In this document: positions 33,700-44,219 of the stretch, piece after piece
Layout: the number at the start of each line of letters is the position of its first letter
Numbering within the stretch: the first letter of the stretch is position 1
Assembly (NCBI RefSeq): GCF_027409185.1
Contig: NC_084461.1
Coordinates: 189,113,501-189,177,500, forward strand
Direction of reading: 5' to 3'
Origin: Cynocephalus volans
Lineage: Eukaryota > Chordata > Mammalia > Dermoptera > Cynocephalidae
Length of the DNA stretch: 64,000 bases
Position numbers and translations under genes: made by a program
The notes under the pieces: generated by a model
Databases searched by the model: none
What the model was told of the DNA's origin: nothing
The model's input: the letters and a program-made list of their open reading frames with translations, nothing else

Positions 33700-34765
33700 C
33701 AGAAGGAATGGAGAACGAAGGCTCCCCTCAGCCCGTGAATCTCAGGAGTCGGTTCTCTCCTCACACTGCTGTCCCCACAGGGTTCTATATGCCTGGGGCA
33801 TGCATGGCACGACTTCTGGTAGGCCCTAGTCATCACTCATATAAACGTCACCAAAGGCACCATGGCATTGTGGTGTGCGAGGCCCCCTACAACTCCCACC
33901 CCCCTTCTGCTCTGCATTCACAGAATGGTGTGGGAGGGGAGACAGTGGGCAGTAGCCTCTGTGGTTTGGAGGGCAGTATTCTCTGAGGGAGGTGGAAACA
34001 TTTACTTTCTTGAGATATGAGTTCCTTGAGAAGTGGGTGTCCCCTGAGCCCAGGCGGCTCGTGGAGATAAGCCATCGGTGGCCATTAGGAGTCAGCCTGC
34101 TAATCTCATAATTTGCAGTAATGTGGCTCAAGCCCATTTCAGTTCAGACCACAGAGGCAGGGCCTATCCCCCTGGCCTGCTGCTTTGCAGACTTGTCCCT
34201 GAGAGAGCCCACCTGCAGCATCCAGGAGCCTACCTCTGCAGGTTACGGACAGGGAGCTTGCAAAAGGGCTCCTCAGGTTCACTTGCCCAGTGGTCTCGGG
34301 AGGCAGCCTGCTCCACCACACTTGAGAGGCTGCCCATTGCTCAAGGAAGCAAAATTCAAAAGCCCAAACTCATTGCCACCACAAGGCCAGCCACGCAGGC
34401 AACCTTTTGCAAACTCTGGCAGGATTCTAGTGACCAGAGTTCTTGCTTCTGCTTTGGGCCTCAGGAAGGAGGAGGGTTTTTTTGTTTTTTTTTCTTGGGA
34501 GGAGAGGTTTTTAAAAAAGGAAGTGGTCGTGGCCTGGCAGATCACATGACCCTAATAATGTCTTTCATGGCCTCTGAGGTTAATCTTGCTTGGTCAGTGC
34601 AGCTGCAGAGATGAAAATAGAAGCCGTGGGGCAGCCTGTGTCTCCCTCACATGCTCTGCTGCATGCGCTGGCCAGCACGCTGCCTGCAGAATGGCGCACA
34701 GCTGAGATGAGGCCTCCAGCAGCCCCTCAGTCAGGGTCTCCAACTCGGTTAAATAATTCTGCTTG
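33700..34765. other. Intergenic, no element recognised
   Basis: Sequence between ACAD10 and ALDH2. Overlapping open frames of 140-180 codons at 34078-34614 lack any family motif and read into a T-rich stretch. Confidence 0.5.
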
Positions 34766-34769
34766 TCAC

Positions 34770-35235
34770 TACTGATGAGCCCCAGCTCTGGGCCTGGCAC
34801 TTGTCTAGGCCTTCGGGAATGTGCAGGTGAACAGAAAAGGTCAAATTGCTGTCCTGTGGAGTTTGTATCTCAAGTGGGGAGAGCAGTAAGTGTCCCGAAG
34901 ACCATGGTAGGTGATATGGCAGACACTGCTGGGGCTTGGGGGACTGGGAGCACAGAGGAGGACTCATTCTGGAAGAGGCATTTGAGCCAAGACCTGAATG
35001 ACGAGAGGAAAGGGCAAGATTGCTTCTAGAAGAAGGAGCTGCAAATGCCAAGGCCCTGGGGAGCAGCCCAGTGGGTGAGGGAGCAGGAGAGAGGGTAGGA
35101 GGTGCATCTGGGAAGGCTGGGCAGGTGCTGTGTCACGTGGGGCCTATTGGTGTTGATTCTCAGTGTGGCAAAGTGGTGAGTTTGAGTAGGGTGTGACGCT
35201 ACATGCTTTGTTTTAAAAAGATCCTTCCACTCTCC
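34770..35235 (+). repeat. L2 LINE 3' end
   Basis: CCAGCTCTGGGCCTGGCACT, AGCCAAGACCTGAATGACGA and GGCAAGATTGCTTCTAGAAG, with AAATGCCAAGGCCCTGGGG: characteristic L2. Confidence 0.75.
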
Positions 35236-35389
35236 AAAGTTCACCAGGACAAAGGAGGATTAGAGCCATTTTAAAGTTCCCTAACATTACAGGGCACTCC
35301 AAATGAACCACCTGCAAAATAAAAAAAGGAAGGGAGGCAGGGGCTTAAGAAGATATGAGCAAAAGATCCAAAGAATAAAAGGAAATCTA

Positions 35390-35483
35390 TGGCTGGCTGG
35401 TGAGCTCACTTGGGGGAGCGTGGTACTGATAACACCAAAGTGAAGGATTCAGATCCTCATATAGGCCAGCTGCCAAAAATAAA
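35390..35483 (+). repeat. tRNA-Ile SINE monomer
   Basis: TGGCTGGCTGGTGAGCTCAC to AGCTGCCAAAAATAA. The exact duplication AAAAGGAAATCTA is at 35377-35389 and 35484-35496. Confidence 0.92.
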
Positions 35484-35499
35484 AAAAGGAAATCTAACC

Positions 35500-37120
35500 T
35501 GGTCCTAATCTTTTTTTTCTCCTTCTTCAGCAAACAGGTGGCCTTTCTGGTTGGCCAAACGCGGTGACTAACATGGCGACCCCAGCATTGTGCTTCTGCA
35601 GCATGTAAATCGCTGTGGGCTGTGGGCGCACGATCAAGTGTGAACAAGCTTGGTCTGGTGATGATTGTGCCTGACCAGTTTTATTTGTGGATCGCCATCC
35701 CTACATGACTGGACCCGTCTTGGGAAAGGGAACTAAACATAATCATACATACTACCATTTTATTTCTCACAGTACTATGTGTCCCAAAGCACCTGAACGC
35801 ATGTTCCCCTACTCCCCTCTTGGCAAGCCTCGGGCTGGGTTTCTGCATGGTCAAGCCCTCCCCAGCAATCATGTGACTATCAAAACTTCACAGGGTGCCA
35901 CCAAGGACGCCATCTCGGGAGGGGGCTTCCTCCTGCTCCAAGTTCTCCCTCTTCATTCTCCCTACAGCCACGTGTGGTCTTGGCTTCCACAGGCTGCCTG
36001 TGCATCCCAAACCCTGATTTCTAATACTGTCAGATAATTCCAGAATAATCCTACAGAGGCTGAATTCCAGGCAACTTGCCTGGGTGGGCCCCCTTCAAGG
36101 CTGCAGTTGGGAGTGACGCCAAAAGATCAGGCTCCAGAGTTCTCTGCCACATGTTCCCAGTCTTGGAGTGGTTGTCTAGGGATGGTCAACACACAGGGTT
36201 TTAGAGTTCCCCAGGGCTGCTGAGGGGGTGCCAGGTTGTGGCGGTGCTTGCCTCTTTGCAGTCACCGAGTCCAGGGCTGCAGCACTGCCCGAGTGTCTCC
36301 CAGACCATCCAGATCAGCATTTATACCCACCCAGCCCTCCGTGCTGCCACAGGGGTACAGACATCACCAATATGTGTGAGCGTCAGAGTGGACAGAGTCC
36401 CAGACTCCAGCAACCTGGGGCCCAAACCTAAGTGATAATCTGTTGGACAAGTAGTCTGGCACAGAGTTTGTTTTAATCAAGTTGACTGAGCAGAGAAATG
36501 GCTTCTGGGAATTTTCTATCACATCAGCATTAGATGGATAACACAGTGCTTAAGAGTTTTCGAAAATAAAGGCAGACACTAGTGGAAGTGGTAAGGACAG
36601 GTGTTAATCAGTAATACATTGAACTCAACTTTGATTTGTGCGGAGGTGACTGGGCATTTTCAAGGAGAACGGGGTGGGTGGCAGGGATGGGGGCTTGACA
36701 GAGTCAGGGATGTGGAAATTTGTAAAAAGCAGGAAGGGGGCTTTGTCCATGTGAAACCCATCTTGGTTTGCTAACTGGCGCTTGCTGAAGTTAGGCTCCT
36801 GCCCTCCCAGAGGCAGGAAGACAGGGGCCGTATCTTAGGTGTTGTCTGGAAAAAACAGTAACTTCTTTTGGCAGCTCTGAACTTTCTCAGGCAGGCACTT
36901 TAAGGGGGCCTAGGGTCACCCTAGGGAGGTGGCCTTGAGCTGTTAGAAACTATGTTAGTGTTTGTTCAAGTCTTTTCAAGTGGTGGGGTTGTGGTGTGAT
37001 CTAAATCATTTATGCTGAGAGTCTCCAGCTTTTGCAGGCCAAGGCTGAGGCCTAGTTGTGGACAGGGCTCAGAGGAACCTGGCTGGGGTGGCCAAGGAGA
37101 GAATCCTCAGCAGAGCTGTG
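35500..37120. other. Intergenic, mostly unassigned
   Basis: No coding exon, RNA gene or confidently named repeat seen. Old degraded elements are likely. Confidence 0.4.
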
Positions 37121-37129
37121 GTTTGGATT

Positions 37130-37330
37130 CAAATGGCCCAGATTCAAATGGGTTTGAATCCTGGCTTCATTACAGACTAGCTGAGCCACCTTGGGAAGTG
37201 ATCGTCCATCTCTTAGCCTTGGTTTTCTCATTTGAAAAATGGAGAGAACAGTACTTTCTCCCAGAGTTGATTGAGGATTAAATGAGATGACGCATGGTGT
37301 ATAATAAACCTGCAGCGCCTGCCAGTTATT
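37130..37330 (+). repeat. MIR
   Basis: GGGTTTGAATCCTGGCTTCA, TGAGCCACCTTGGGAAGTG, TTCTCATTTGAAAAATGGAG. Confidence 0.8.
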
Positions 37331-37444
37331 CATATGGGGCTGGAGACAGGTGAGGGCCAACTAAAGGGGAGGAAACTATGCTTAAATTGGGGTACAGGCC
37401 TGTGGGGGCCTCATCGGGGCCGAGGGCCAGCTTGGACCAGCTAA

Positions 37445-37582
37445 GACTGCTGTGCTTCTTTAATGTGCAAAGGAATTACTCTGGGGATCTGGTTAAAATG
37501 CAGAGTGTTATTGGGTAGGTCTGCCTTTCCAACACAACTGCAGGTGATGCTGCTTGTTCTGGGATCCCCACTTTGAGAAGGG
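37445..37582 (-). mobile_element. MER5 (hAT-Charlie) DNA transposon
   Basis: GGAATTACTCTGGGGATCTG, TTAAAATGCAGAGTGTTATT and CCCCACTTTGAGAAG, as in MER5A/B. Confidence 0.7.
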
Positions 37583-37644
37583 AGGGTGAGGAGAATGGCT
37601 AGACTTCCCTCACCCCATCAGCAGGGCTGAGGGGACACCACCTG

Positions 37645-37875
37645 GATGGAACAATAAGAGCTACTGGATATTTCATACATACTAAGTGCCAGGAACTGTT
37701 CGTACATTATTTTGAATCTTTATAACAATTGGCAGATACTTTTTTCCTGCCCATTTTAGAGATGAGGAGACTGAGGTTCAAAGAGGTTACATGACTTTCC
37801 TATAATGACACAGCTAGTCAGTGTGAATTCAAACCTAAATTCGGAAGGCTCCAGAGCTCTTTCTACTCTGAGGCA
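37645..37875 (-). repeat. MIR
   Basis: AAGAGCTACTGGATATTTCA, AGAGATGAGGAGACTGAGGT and ATGACACAGCTAGTCAGTG. Confidence 0.85.
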
Positions 37876-38419
37876 TAGATGTTTTAGGATCTCTAAGGGG
37901 CTTCCTGAGAGGTGCTGGAAAAGGAGGAGAATGGAGCCCCACCCAACCAAGGAGAGTTTGCTCTGCTCTGAAGAAAGGACATGAATTTCCCCTGATGATT
38001 CTATTTCAGAAGATGACTAATTTCGGGAATAACCCCAACTGCCTCTCAGAGGGTCAGGCCCCATGTGCAATGTCGGCCATGTGGGCCTGGCTGCATGTGG
38101 GGTATGTTGAGCCAGCTTCGTGTCACAGGTCTCTGTGTGTGCAAACAAGGAGGGCGGCTGGGCACAGGGCTGACCACATTTTTCCTCCTACCTGTGATAG
38201 AGAATGTTTTCCCGTTTAAATGACACTTTGAATTCTCTACCTAGCTCCATTGTTTGCAAACAAAAAACAGACAAAAGAAAAACTCTGCCATTGGATAGAG
38301 TCAGTGTCCCAGAATGGAATTAAACAACCAAATATCTAAAATCTCACCACTCAGTGACCCTGAAGGAGACCTCAGTTACCACCTTTTTAAGAAAGCAGGT
38401 GAAGCTAGATTTTTTTCAT

Positions 38420-38446
38420 TTTTTTTTTTTTTTTTTTTTTTTTTAG
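38420..38446 (+). repeat. Poly(T) run
   Basis: About 26 T flanked on both sides by GATTTTTTTC-like sequence. Confidence 0.85.
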
Positions 38447-38790
38447 ATTTTTTTCAAACTGAAAACATATAATTGGGTCCTAACAATGAAATCTTTGAGA
38501 ATATTTTGAAGCTATGAATTTGAATATCTTCTTAGAGGAATTGAAGTGACTCGGGGTGGTCTCAGCACTGTGAGAGGACATTTATTCATGCCAAAGTGTT
38601 CATGTCCCTCTCTCTGCAGCATGCTAGACAGAAGTTACATATTTTGCTTGCTTAGTTTCTCCCCCTGCTTCAGTCTTCTGCTTTCTAAGGATACTTTGCT
38701 CTTGCTAGCTCCGATCCTGGCAATGAATTCATAGACAAGGGGCAATGGAGAACAAGACAGAAAGTTGGGCCCAGAGAAATGGAGGCTTTT

Positions 38791-38966
38791 TTTTTTTTTT
38801 TTTTTTTTTAAAGATGACCGGTAAGGGGATCTTAACCCTTGACTTGGTGTTGTCAGCACCACACTCTCCCAAGTGAGCTAACCCGCCATCCCTATATGGG
38901 ATCCAAACCCATGGCCTTACTATTATGAGCACCACACTCTCCCGAGCGAGCCATGGGCCGGGCCCT
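38791..38966 (-). repeat. tRNA-Ile-derived SINE dimer (CYN-like)
   Basis: T-tail, GATGACCGGTAAGGGGATCT, CACACTCTCCCAAGTGAGCT. The flanks GAAATGGAGGCTTTT and GAAAAGGAGGCTTT are the duplication. Confidence 0.9.
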
Positions 38967-39224
38967 GAAAAGGAGGCTTTTATCAGAAGAAAGACGTATG
39001 TAAGAGAGAGGAAACAGATGGAAAGAAACGTGGAAGAGAGAAAAGAGTGCATACAGCCTGTCAGGCAGAAATCTAGGTGGAGAGTTAGATTTCAGTTAAT
39101 GCTTCATTGAGGCTGAGCCACATGGAGCCATATATATCAGGATTTCACCACATCCAGTTGATCTTGGTCTGAAGTGCTTTGTTGTCCTTGAACTGAAGAC
39201 TGTGTGACAACAGCTAAGGAAGGC

Positions 39225-39400
39225 AAGTGTTTTCATGGAAGACTTCCCCAGAAGAAGGGATTTGCGCTGAATCTTGATAGGTAAGAGGTCCTTAAGCAGA
39301 AGAGGCAGGTTGGGTGTGTGAAGATGTGAGCCAAAACTCGGGGGCCAGGGATGAGAAAGCTGCTGGGGGTGGGGCGGTGAATACCACAGCTGAACAAACT
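39225..39400 (+). repeat. L2 LINE fragment
   Basis: GGAAGACTTCCCCAGAAGAA and GCTGAATCTTGATAGGTAAG resemble the L2 3' region. Confidence 0.5.
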
Positions 39401-39539
39401 GGAATACATGAACCTGTGAGCCAACACGTGTGCCACACTGGGACACACCATGCACACCCACAGGCCAAACACATCGCTGCACACTGTATCGACATATCCG
39501 AAAGTCATTAAGCTAACTCATTTTCTCCCTCCCCTCCCA

Positions 39540-39828
39540 CAACTGAATTTACTGCTTCTCCTGGCTTCTCTGTCTTGGTGAACAGCAGATGGTAGGAACC
39601 TCAGCACCATCCTCCCGCCCCTCATCCCCTCACAGCTACCTGCCAATTCTACCTCCACGCTCTTTCCCAGCCACCCCCATTGCTTCTAACCAGGCCCTCA
39701 GTGTCTCTCGCTGCAGCTCTCTGCCTCCAGCCTGTCTCCCCTTTTACAACCAACTTTCCATGCTGTTCCCAAAGGGAATAGCACAGATGCAACCTCATCA
39801 CTTCCAGGTTAAAATTCCTGATTAAGAG
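39540..39828 (-). repeat. L2 LINE fragment
   Basis: ACCTGCCAATTCTACCTCCA, CTCTTTCCCAGCCACCCC and ATCACTTCCAGGTTAAAAT resemble L2 read antisense. Confidence 0.5.
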
Positions 39829-39839
39829 TAATGACAGTA

Positions 39840-40735
39840 TGAGAGATTAAGACTTATGAGAAAGCTTCAGTGATCAAAACAGCGTTATACTGGCACACAA
39901 ATAGACAGATCAATGAAACAGAACATAGTTCAGAAACACTCAGCTACTTAAGGCATTTAGTAGTAAAAAGATAACTGGTGATTGGCAGAAAGTATTTGGA
40001 CCACATATGATAGACAAAATGTCAACTGCCTTGATACACAGATACACACACACACACCACCTACAAATCAATTTTAAAGAGGCCAACAAATCTGACAGGA
40101 AAATGAGCGAGGGACATGAACAGTTAGTTTGTAGCAGAGAAAAAAACAGATAACTTCACATAGGCAAAGATGCTCAAGCTCACTCAGGGGAAGAGAAATG
40201 CAAATTAATATGATAGTGAAATGCTATTTGGGCTGGCCGGTTAGCTCGGTGGGTTAGTGTGTGGTGCTGATAACACCAAGGACAAGGCTTCGACCCCTGT
40301 ACCAGCTAGACAACCCTCCAAAAAAAAAAGAAAAAGAAATGCTATTTTCACCTATCAGAATAGCAAAGCTAAAAAAGATCTGATAATTGTACTGGTAAGA
40401 ATGTAAGGAAATTCAGACATGACAGGGGTGGGGCGTTAATTAATCAAACCTCTATGGAGGATAATATGGCAATATCTCTATTTAAATTGTTAATATCCTT
40501 TGACTTAGCTGTTCCATTTGTATTAATTTCTCAAGTAAATCAAGGATATACCTTGTTGCATTGTTTGTAATGGCAAAAGATTGGCAACAACCTAAATGTC
40601 CATCCACAGGAAATTCATGAAATAAAAATGGTGCACATAGCCAGTGAAATACCACGTAGCTGTTAAGCATAATGGGGACACTTTCCTTGCTTGCTGTGAT
40701 GAAATGATCTACCTCCTCATTATCAAGTAAAAAAA
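39840..40735 (+). repeat. L1 ORF2 end and 3' part, split by a SINE
   Basis: GATCAAAACAGCGTTATACT, GCAAAGATGCTCAAGCTCAC, AGAGAAATGCAAATTAATAT and GGCAACAACCTAAATGTCCA are clear L1 motifs. Coding frame is broken. Confidence 0.85.
40230..40335 (+). repeat. tRNA-Ile SINE monomer inside an L1
   Basis: GGGCTGGCCGGTTAGCTCGG to an A-tail. The exact duplication GAAATGCTATTT is at 40218-40229 and 40336-40347. Confidence 0.93.
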
Positions 40736-40789
40736 AGCGAGATGCCTTTGGGAAGTGGAAGTGGGGACTGTTGGCTGCATACAGAGAAG

Positions 40790-41160
40790 TGAGGGAGACT
40801 CACTTTTCAGATGATCTCTGCTGCTGATCTCCAAACCTATTTCCCCTTCTTCCTGGGCACTTATTTCCCAGACGCCTTTGCATGGAGGAGGGGTCATGTG
40901 ACTGACATCTAGCCAGTGAAAAGCGGCTCAGCTCATAGAAACCTCCCATGTACCATCCTTACTGCGTTTTTCTCCTCTGGTTGGTGAAAAATGGTGCTGA
41001 GACCCGGGGTGACTTTGCAATCTGGTGTTGAAATTAGAGTTACACAAAGAAAGGAACCTGGGTCCCTGAGTTCCTGCTAGAGGAGAACTCCAGTAGTTCC
41101 AGCCTGTGAGGAGCAACGTGAGCAGGGACTTTATTAGTCCCTGGAATTTGGGGGCATATC
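40790..41160 (+). repeat. MLT1-type MaLR LTR (degraded)
   Basis: GGGGTCATGTGACTGACATC, TAGCCAGTGAAAAGCGGCTC and GAACCTGGGTCCCTGAGTTC match the MLT1 layout as I know it. Confidence 0.55.
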
Positions 41161-41589
41161 TCATACAGAGGCTCTATTACAATATCCTTTTGATATCATA
41201 TTAGCCCTTCAAAGCAAAGCAAAACAAAACTCATAAAACACACACCTGGTCTCCTTCAGCCCTTGGATCACCATGTTTGCCTGCTGCTTCATAAGTGGGC
41301 CTTGGCCAAGTTCTCTGGCTTCAGCTCCTGGAGCTCCGGCCACAATCAGCTCCCCGGACACTTGTTACCAAGATGTGTCCCTTTCCTGTGCTTCTCTGTG
41401 TCAAAACATACTTTTTGCACAGCTCAGCTCCTCCCGCTGGGCTCTTCTCCTTTCTGGGCTTCCACTGACATTTATCGTTGAAATGCGCACATTAGGTGAT
41501 ATCCGTCCCCTTCCTAGCCAATGTCCTCTCACTCCTTCCTGCATCCCCATGCCCAGCTCCCGGATGTCTCTGGAATAAAAGTATTTGTG

Positions 41590-42020
41590 AAACCTTTCCT
41601 TTTGCTCCCGCTCTCTCGTTGTCCATCCTCCACAGTCAGAAACCATCAGAGGCAGAAGCAAATCAAGCAGGTCATCCTGCACTAAACTCCACTGCCTGGA
41701 AGACCCTCCCGGCCATGGCCCTGCCCTCCGCTGTCCCCTCCCCTGCCATCGCTCTCCCCCTTGTTCACGGGGCTCCCTTCTTTCCATTTTCCTGACACGT
41801 GCGGGGTGGGGGGTGTCCCCACCTCGAGGCCTCTGCACTTGTTGTCCACAACCCCCCCTCCCCCCAATGCTCTTCCTTAGACCTGTACAAGACCAGCTCT
41901 TTCCATCATTCAGGTCTCACTCGTCACTTCCTGACCACGGTATTTAAAAGCAGTCCCTGCCCCGAACATCTCTTCACCTTATTCATCTCCTTCATGGCGC
42001 TCATCATCGTCTGAAATGAC
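41590..42020 (-). repeat. L2 LINE abutting the ALDH2 CpG island
   Basis: CATCCTGCACTAAACTCCAC, CAGGTCTCACTCGTCACTTC and ATCTCCTTCATGGCGCTCAT read as L2 antisense. Confidence 0.6.
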
Positions 42021-42116
42021 CTCGTGTTTGGGTTTAAGGTGGGTCTCTCCCTCTACAGTGTCAGCGCGGGAAGTCAGGGTCGCTCTGCTTCGGGCCTGTA
42101 CACAGTAGGGGTTCAA

Positions 42117-42403
42117 CCAATGCGCGGTGCACTAGCGAACTGGGGCCCTTCCGCACACGCGGCGCGCCACGCGGGGGGCGGGGACAGGCGGTGGGGGGCA
42201 TCGGCCGAGAACAGCGGGTGGCCGCTGCACTGGCAGGAGGCTGGGGAGGTGACGGGCGCGCCCCCGCCCCGCGCCCCGCCCTGCGCCTGCCCATTGGCGG
42301 CCGCGCGGCGGGGGGGGGGGGCGGGGACAGGCGGCGAGCGCGGTGACTCCGCGTTCCGCGCCGCGCACTCCGGTCGGTCCGCACGCCCCAACGCCCCTGC
42401 AGC
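42117..42403 (+). promoter_or_regulatory. ALDH2: ALDH2 promoter region, TATA-less, CCAAT and GC boxes
   Basis: CpG-dense sequence directly upstream of the ATG. A CCAAT lies at 42117-42121, an inverted CCAAT (ATTGG) at 42293-42297 about 107 bp before the ATG, and C-rich GC-box-like runs at 42261-42280 and 42308-42326. No TATA box is seen. An NF-Y-bound CCAAT box is known in the human ALDH2 promoter; the proximal ATTGG is the likely counterpart. Confidence 0.7.
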
Positions 42404-42529
42404 ATGTTGCGCGCCGCCGCGCTCGCCGCTGCCGGCCTCGGGCCCCGCCTGGGCCGCCGTCTCCTGTCGGCCGCCGCCACCCAGGCCGTCCCGGCCCCCA
42501 ACCAGCAGCCCGAGGTCTTCTACAACCAG
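42404..42529 (+). CDS. ALDH2: ALDH2 exon 1 coding part (mitochondrial presequence)
   Basis: ATG at 42404 begins [20 protein letters not shown], then [19 protein letters not shown]. The presequence is Arg-rich and lacks acid residues. It is four residues longer than the human one (MLRAAARFGPRLGRR), so cleavage is expected after residue 21. 42 codons, phase 0, donor GTGAGT at 42530. Confidence 0.97.
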
Positions 42530-43464
42530 GTGAGTCCCTCGCTTTGTCCTCGGGCCCGAGTCTCTCTCTGCAGGCCCCTCGGCAGGAGAACCGAGCCTGC
42601 CAGGTAGAAAGGATGGGGGGCCGTGGAGGACCTCAGTTTACCCATTTGGGGCTCGAGCAGTTTGCTGTGGTTGATCTTTACGCACACGTTCTCCTTCCCG
42701 TCCTGCGAGCATTTTGACCCCTTCGCCGCCCTACAGTCCCCGTGCCATGATCCCGCTGTGATTTGAGCCCCTTATCCGGTTCTCCAGCGCCAACTCTTGG
42801 GGTTCGTACTCCCTCCCATCGCCCGTGGTCCTCGGCTTTCGGGCCCCTTAGTTGCCGCAGTGTCTGCGCAGGGTCTCCACCGTCTCTCACCCAGAACACG
42901 TTTCAGTCTAAGACCCTCTTTGCAGGAACTTTTCTTTTCTTTTTCTTTTCTTTTTTTTTTTTTTTTTGGTCGTCTCTTACTCCTTGACTCATACCCTCGT
43001 CCAAGGAAGTTCAAAAGGAAAAACTAGGAGGAAGAGGTAGTTTTTAGCTGCAATTCACCAGTTCACCGAGGGAGAAGCCAAGGCCAGTCGGCACTCCCGC
43101 TGCTTCCACGGCCAGGAATGGGAAAAGGGCGTGGGACCTTCGCCTGCAGGGCTGGGTTCCCAAATGGAGCTGGCTGGCTCTCTTTGACCAAACTAAGGAG
43201 GGACTTTGCAGGATAAAACTGATTCCCAGTGGCCGATTTCTTGCTCAGACAAGACTTTGGATATTTTTTTCTTTTGATATTTGAGTTCGGGTAAAGTGCA
43301 GGAATTCAGAGAAGGAAATCGGTTATGAAAGAGTTCGTTTTGTTTGTGCAACAAGTGCAAATTGGCTGCCCTTCTCTGAATTTGTTTCTTCTGTAAATGG
43401 GAAGGGAGTCAGAGGATAACGTGTACAGTGAGCACAGCGCCTCGTTCGCTTGGTGGGAACTTCA

Positions 43465-43690
43465 CAGTTAATAACAGCTCTTGTCTCTGCACAGCCTTTG
43501 CGCCTGGCATTGTTCTAAGCATTTACTTGTTTCGTCGTTTAATTTGATCCTTTCAACAGCCCGGTGAGGGAGGTGCTGTAATTATCTCCATTTTACCGAT
43601 GAGGAGACTGAGTCACAAAGAGGTTTAGTGACTTGCCTAAAGACTGAAGTCAGTGGGTAAGTTGGAGTTCACATCTGGACTCCCAGGAGT
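43465..43690 (-). repeat. MIR
   Basis: CCATTTTACCGATGAGGAGA, CTGAGTCACAAAGAGGTTTA, GTGACTTGCCTAAAG. Confidence 0.85.
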
Positions 43691-44125
43691 AAATCCCTAA
43701 TCAGAACATTCCATGGTATGTTGTAGCTTTGGGTGGGAATAAAGAGACCACTAGTCCTCTGGGATTACTGCTGATTTAGGATGCTGTGGAGCCGGCTCCT
43801 AGCTGACTGCTTTCAAGAGTGCACCTGCTTGTCTGGCCCAGATCATGGCTGCAAATGTGCACCCAGGCCTCGTAGATAACACGGGTCCTGTTCTCCAGAT
43901 TTAGCCTGGGGGTGTAGGTTGGGGGAGTGGAGTAAATTCTCCCTGCGGCTGCTTTTCTTTATCAGATTTTTTGAGATCATAAAAGCAACACATGCTCACT
44001 ATAAAAAATGCAAAGAGTACTGACTTAAAAGTCTGGGATACCAGATACCCCATTGCACTCTCCGCAAGAGCACTGTTAACTGGTGGTTGTGTGATCTTGA
44101 TATATTTTCTTTGCATTTACAAACA

Positions 44126-44162
44126 TGTGCGTGTGCGTGTGCGTGTGCGTGTGTGTGTGTGA
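44126..44162 (+). repeat. (GTGTGC)n / (GT)n microsatellite
   Basis: ATGTGCGTGTGCGTGTGCGT then (GT)n, followed by GAGAAAAAGAGAAAG. Confidence 0.9.
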
Positions 44163-44219
44163 GAAAAAGAGAAAGAACTAGAATTTTTTTTTTAATGAAT
44201 GAGATGCTCCAACTTAGGT

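Larger units (their letters stand above)
42110..42760. promoter_or_regulatory. ALDH2: CpG island over ALDH2 promoter and exon 1
   Basis: Extremely GC-rich with many CG dinucleotides (for example GGCGGCCGCGCGGCGG around 42296-42311), in sharp contrast to the CG-poor sequence on both sides. The boundaries are by eye. Confidence 0.85.

Noticed and set aside
34078..34614. 178-codon intergenic open frame
   Set aside because: Low-complexity Gly/Phe stretch from a T/G-rich run, no homology or splice context.
42061..42501. Antisense 146-codon open frame over ALDH2 exon 1
   Set aside because: Pro/Arg/Ala-rich frames are expected from GC-rich CpG-island sequence with few stops; no motif is seen.
42024..42533. 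169-codon open frame overlapping the ALDH2 start in another frame
   Set aside because: Composition is Pro/Ala/Arg as expected from the GC-rich island, and the real presequence lies in a different frame starting at 42404.
42941..42968. Poly(T) run as a SINE tail
   Set aside because: No tRNA-like body follows within 150 bp.
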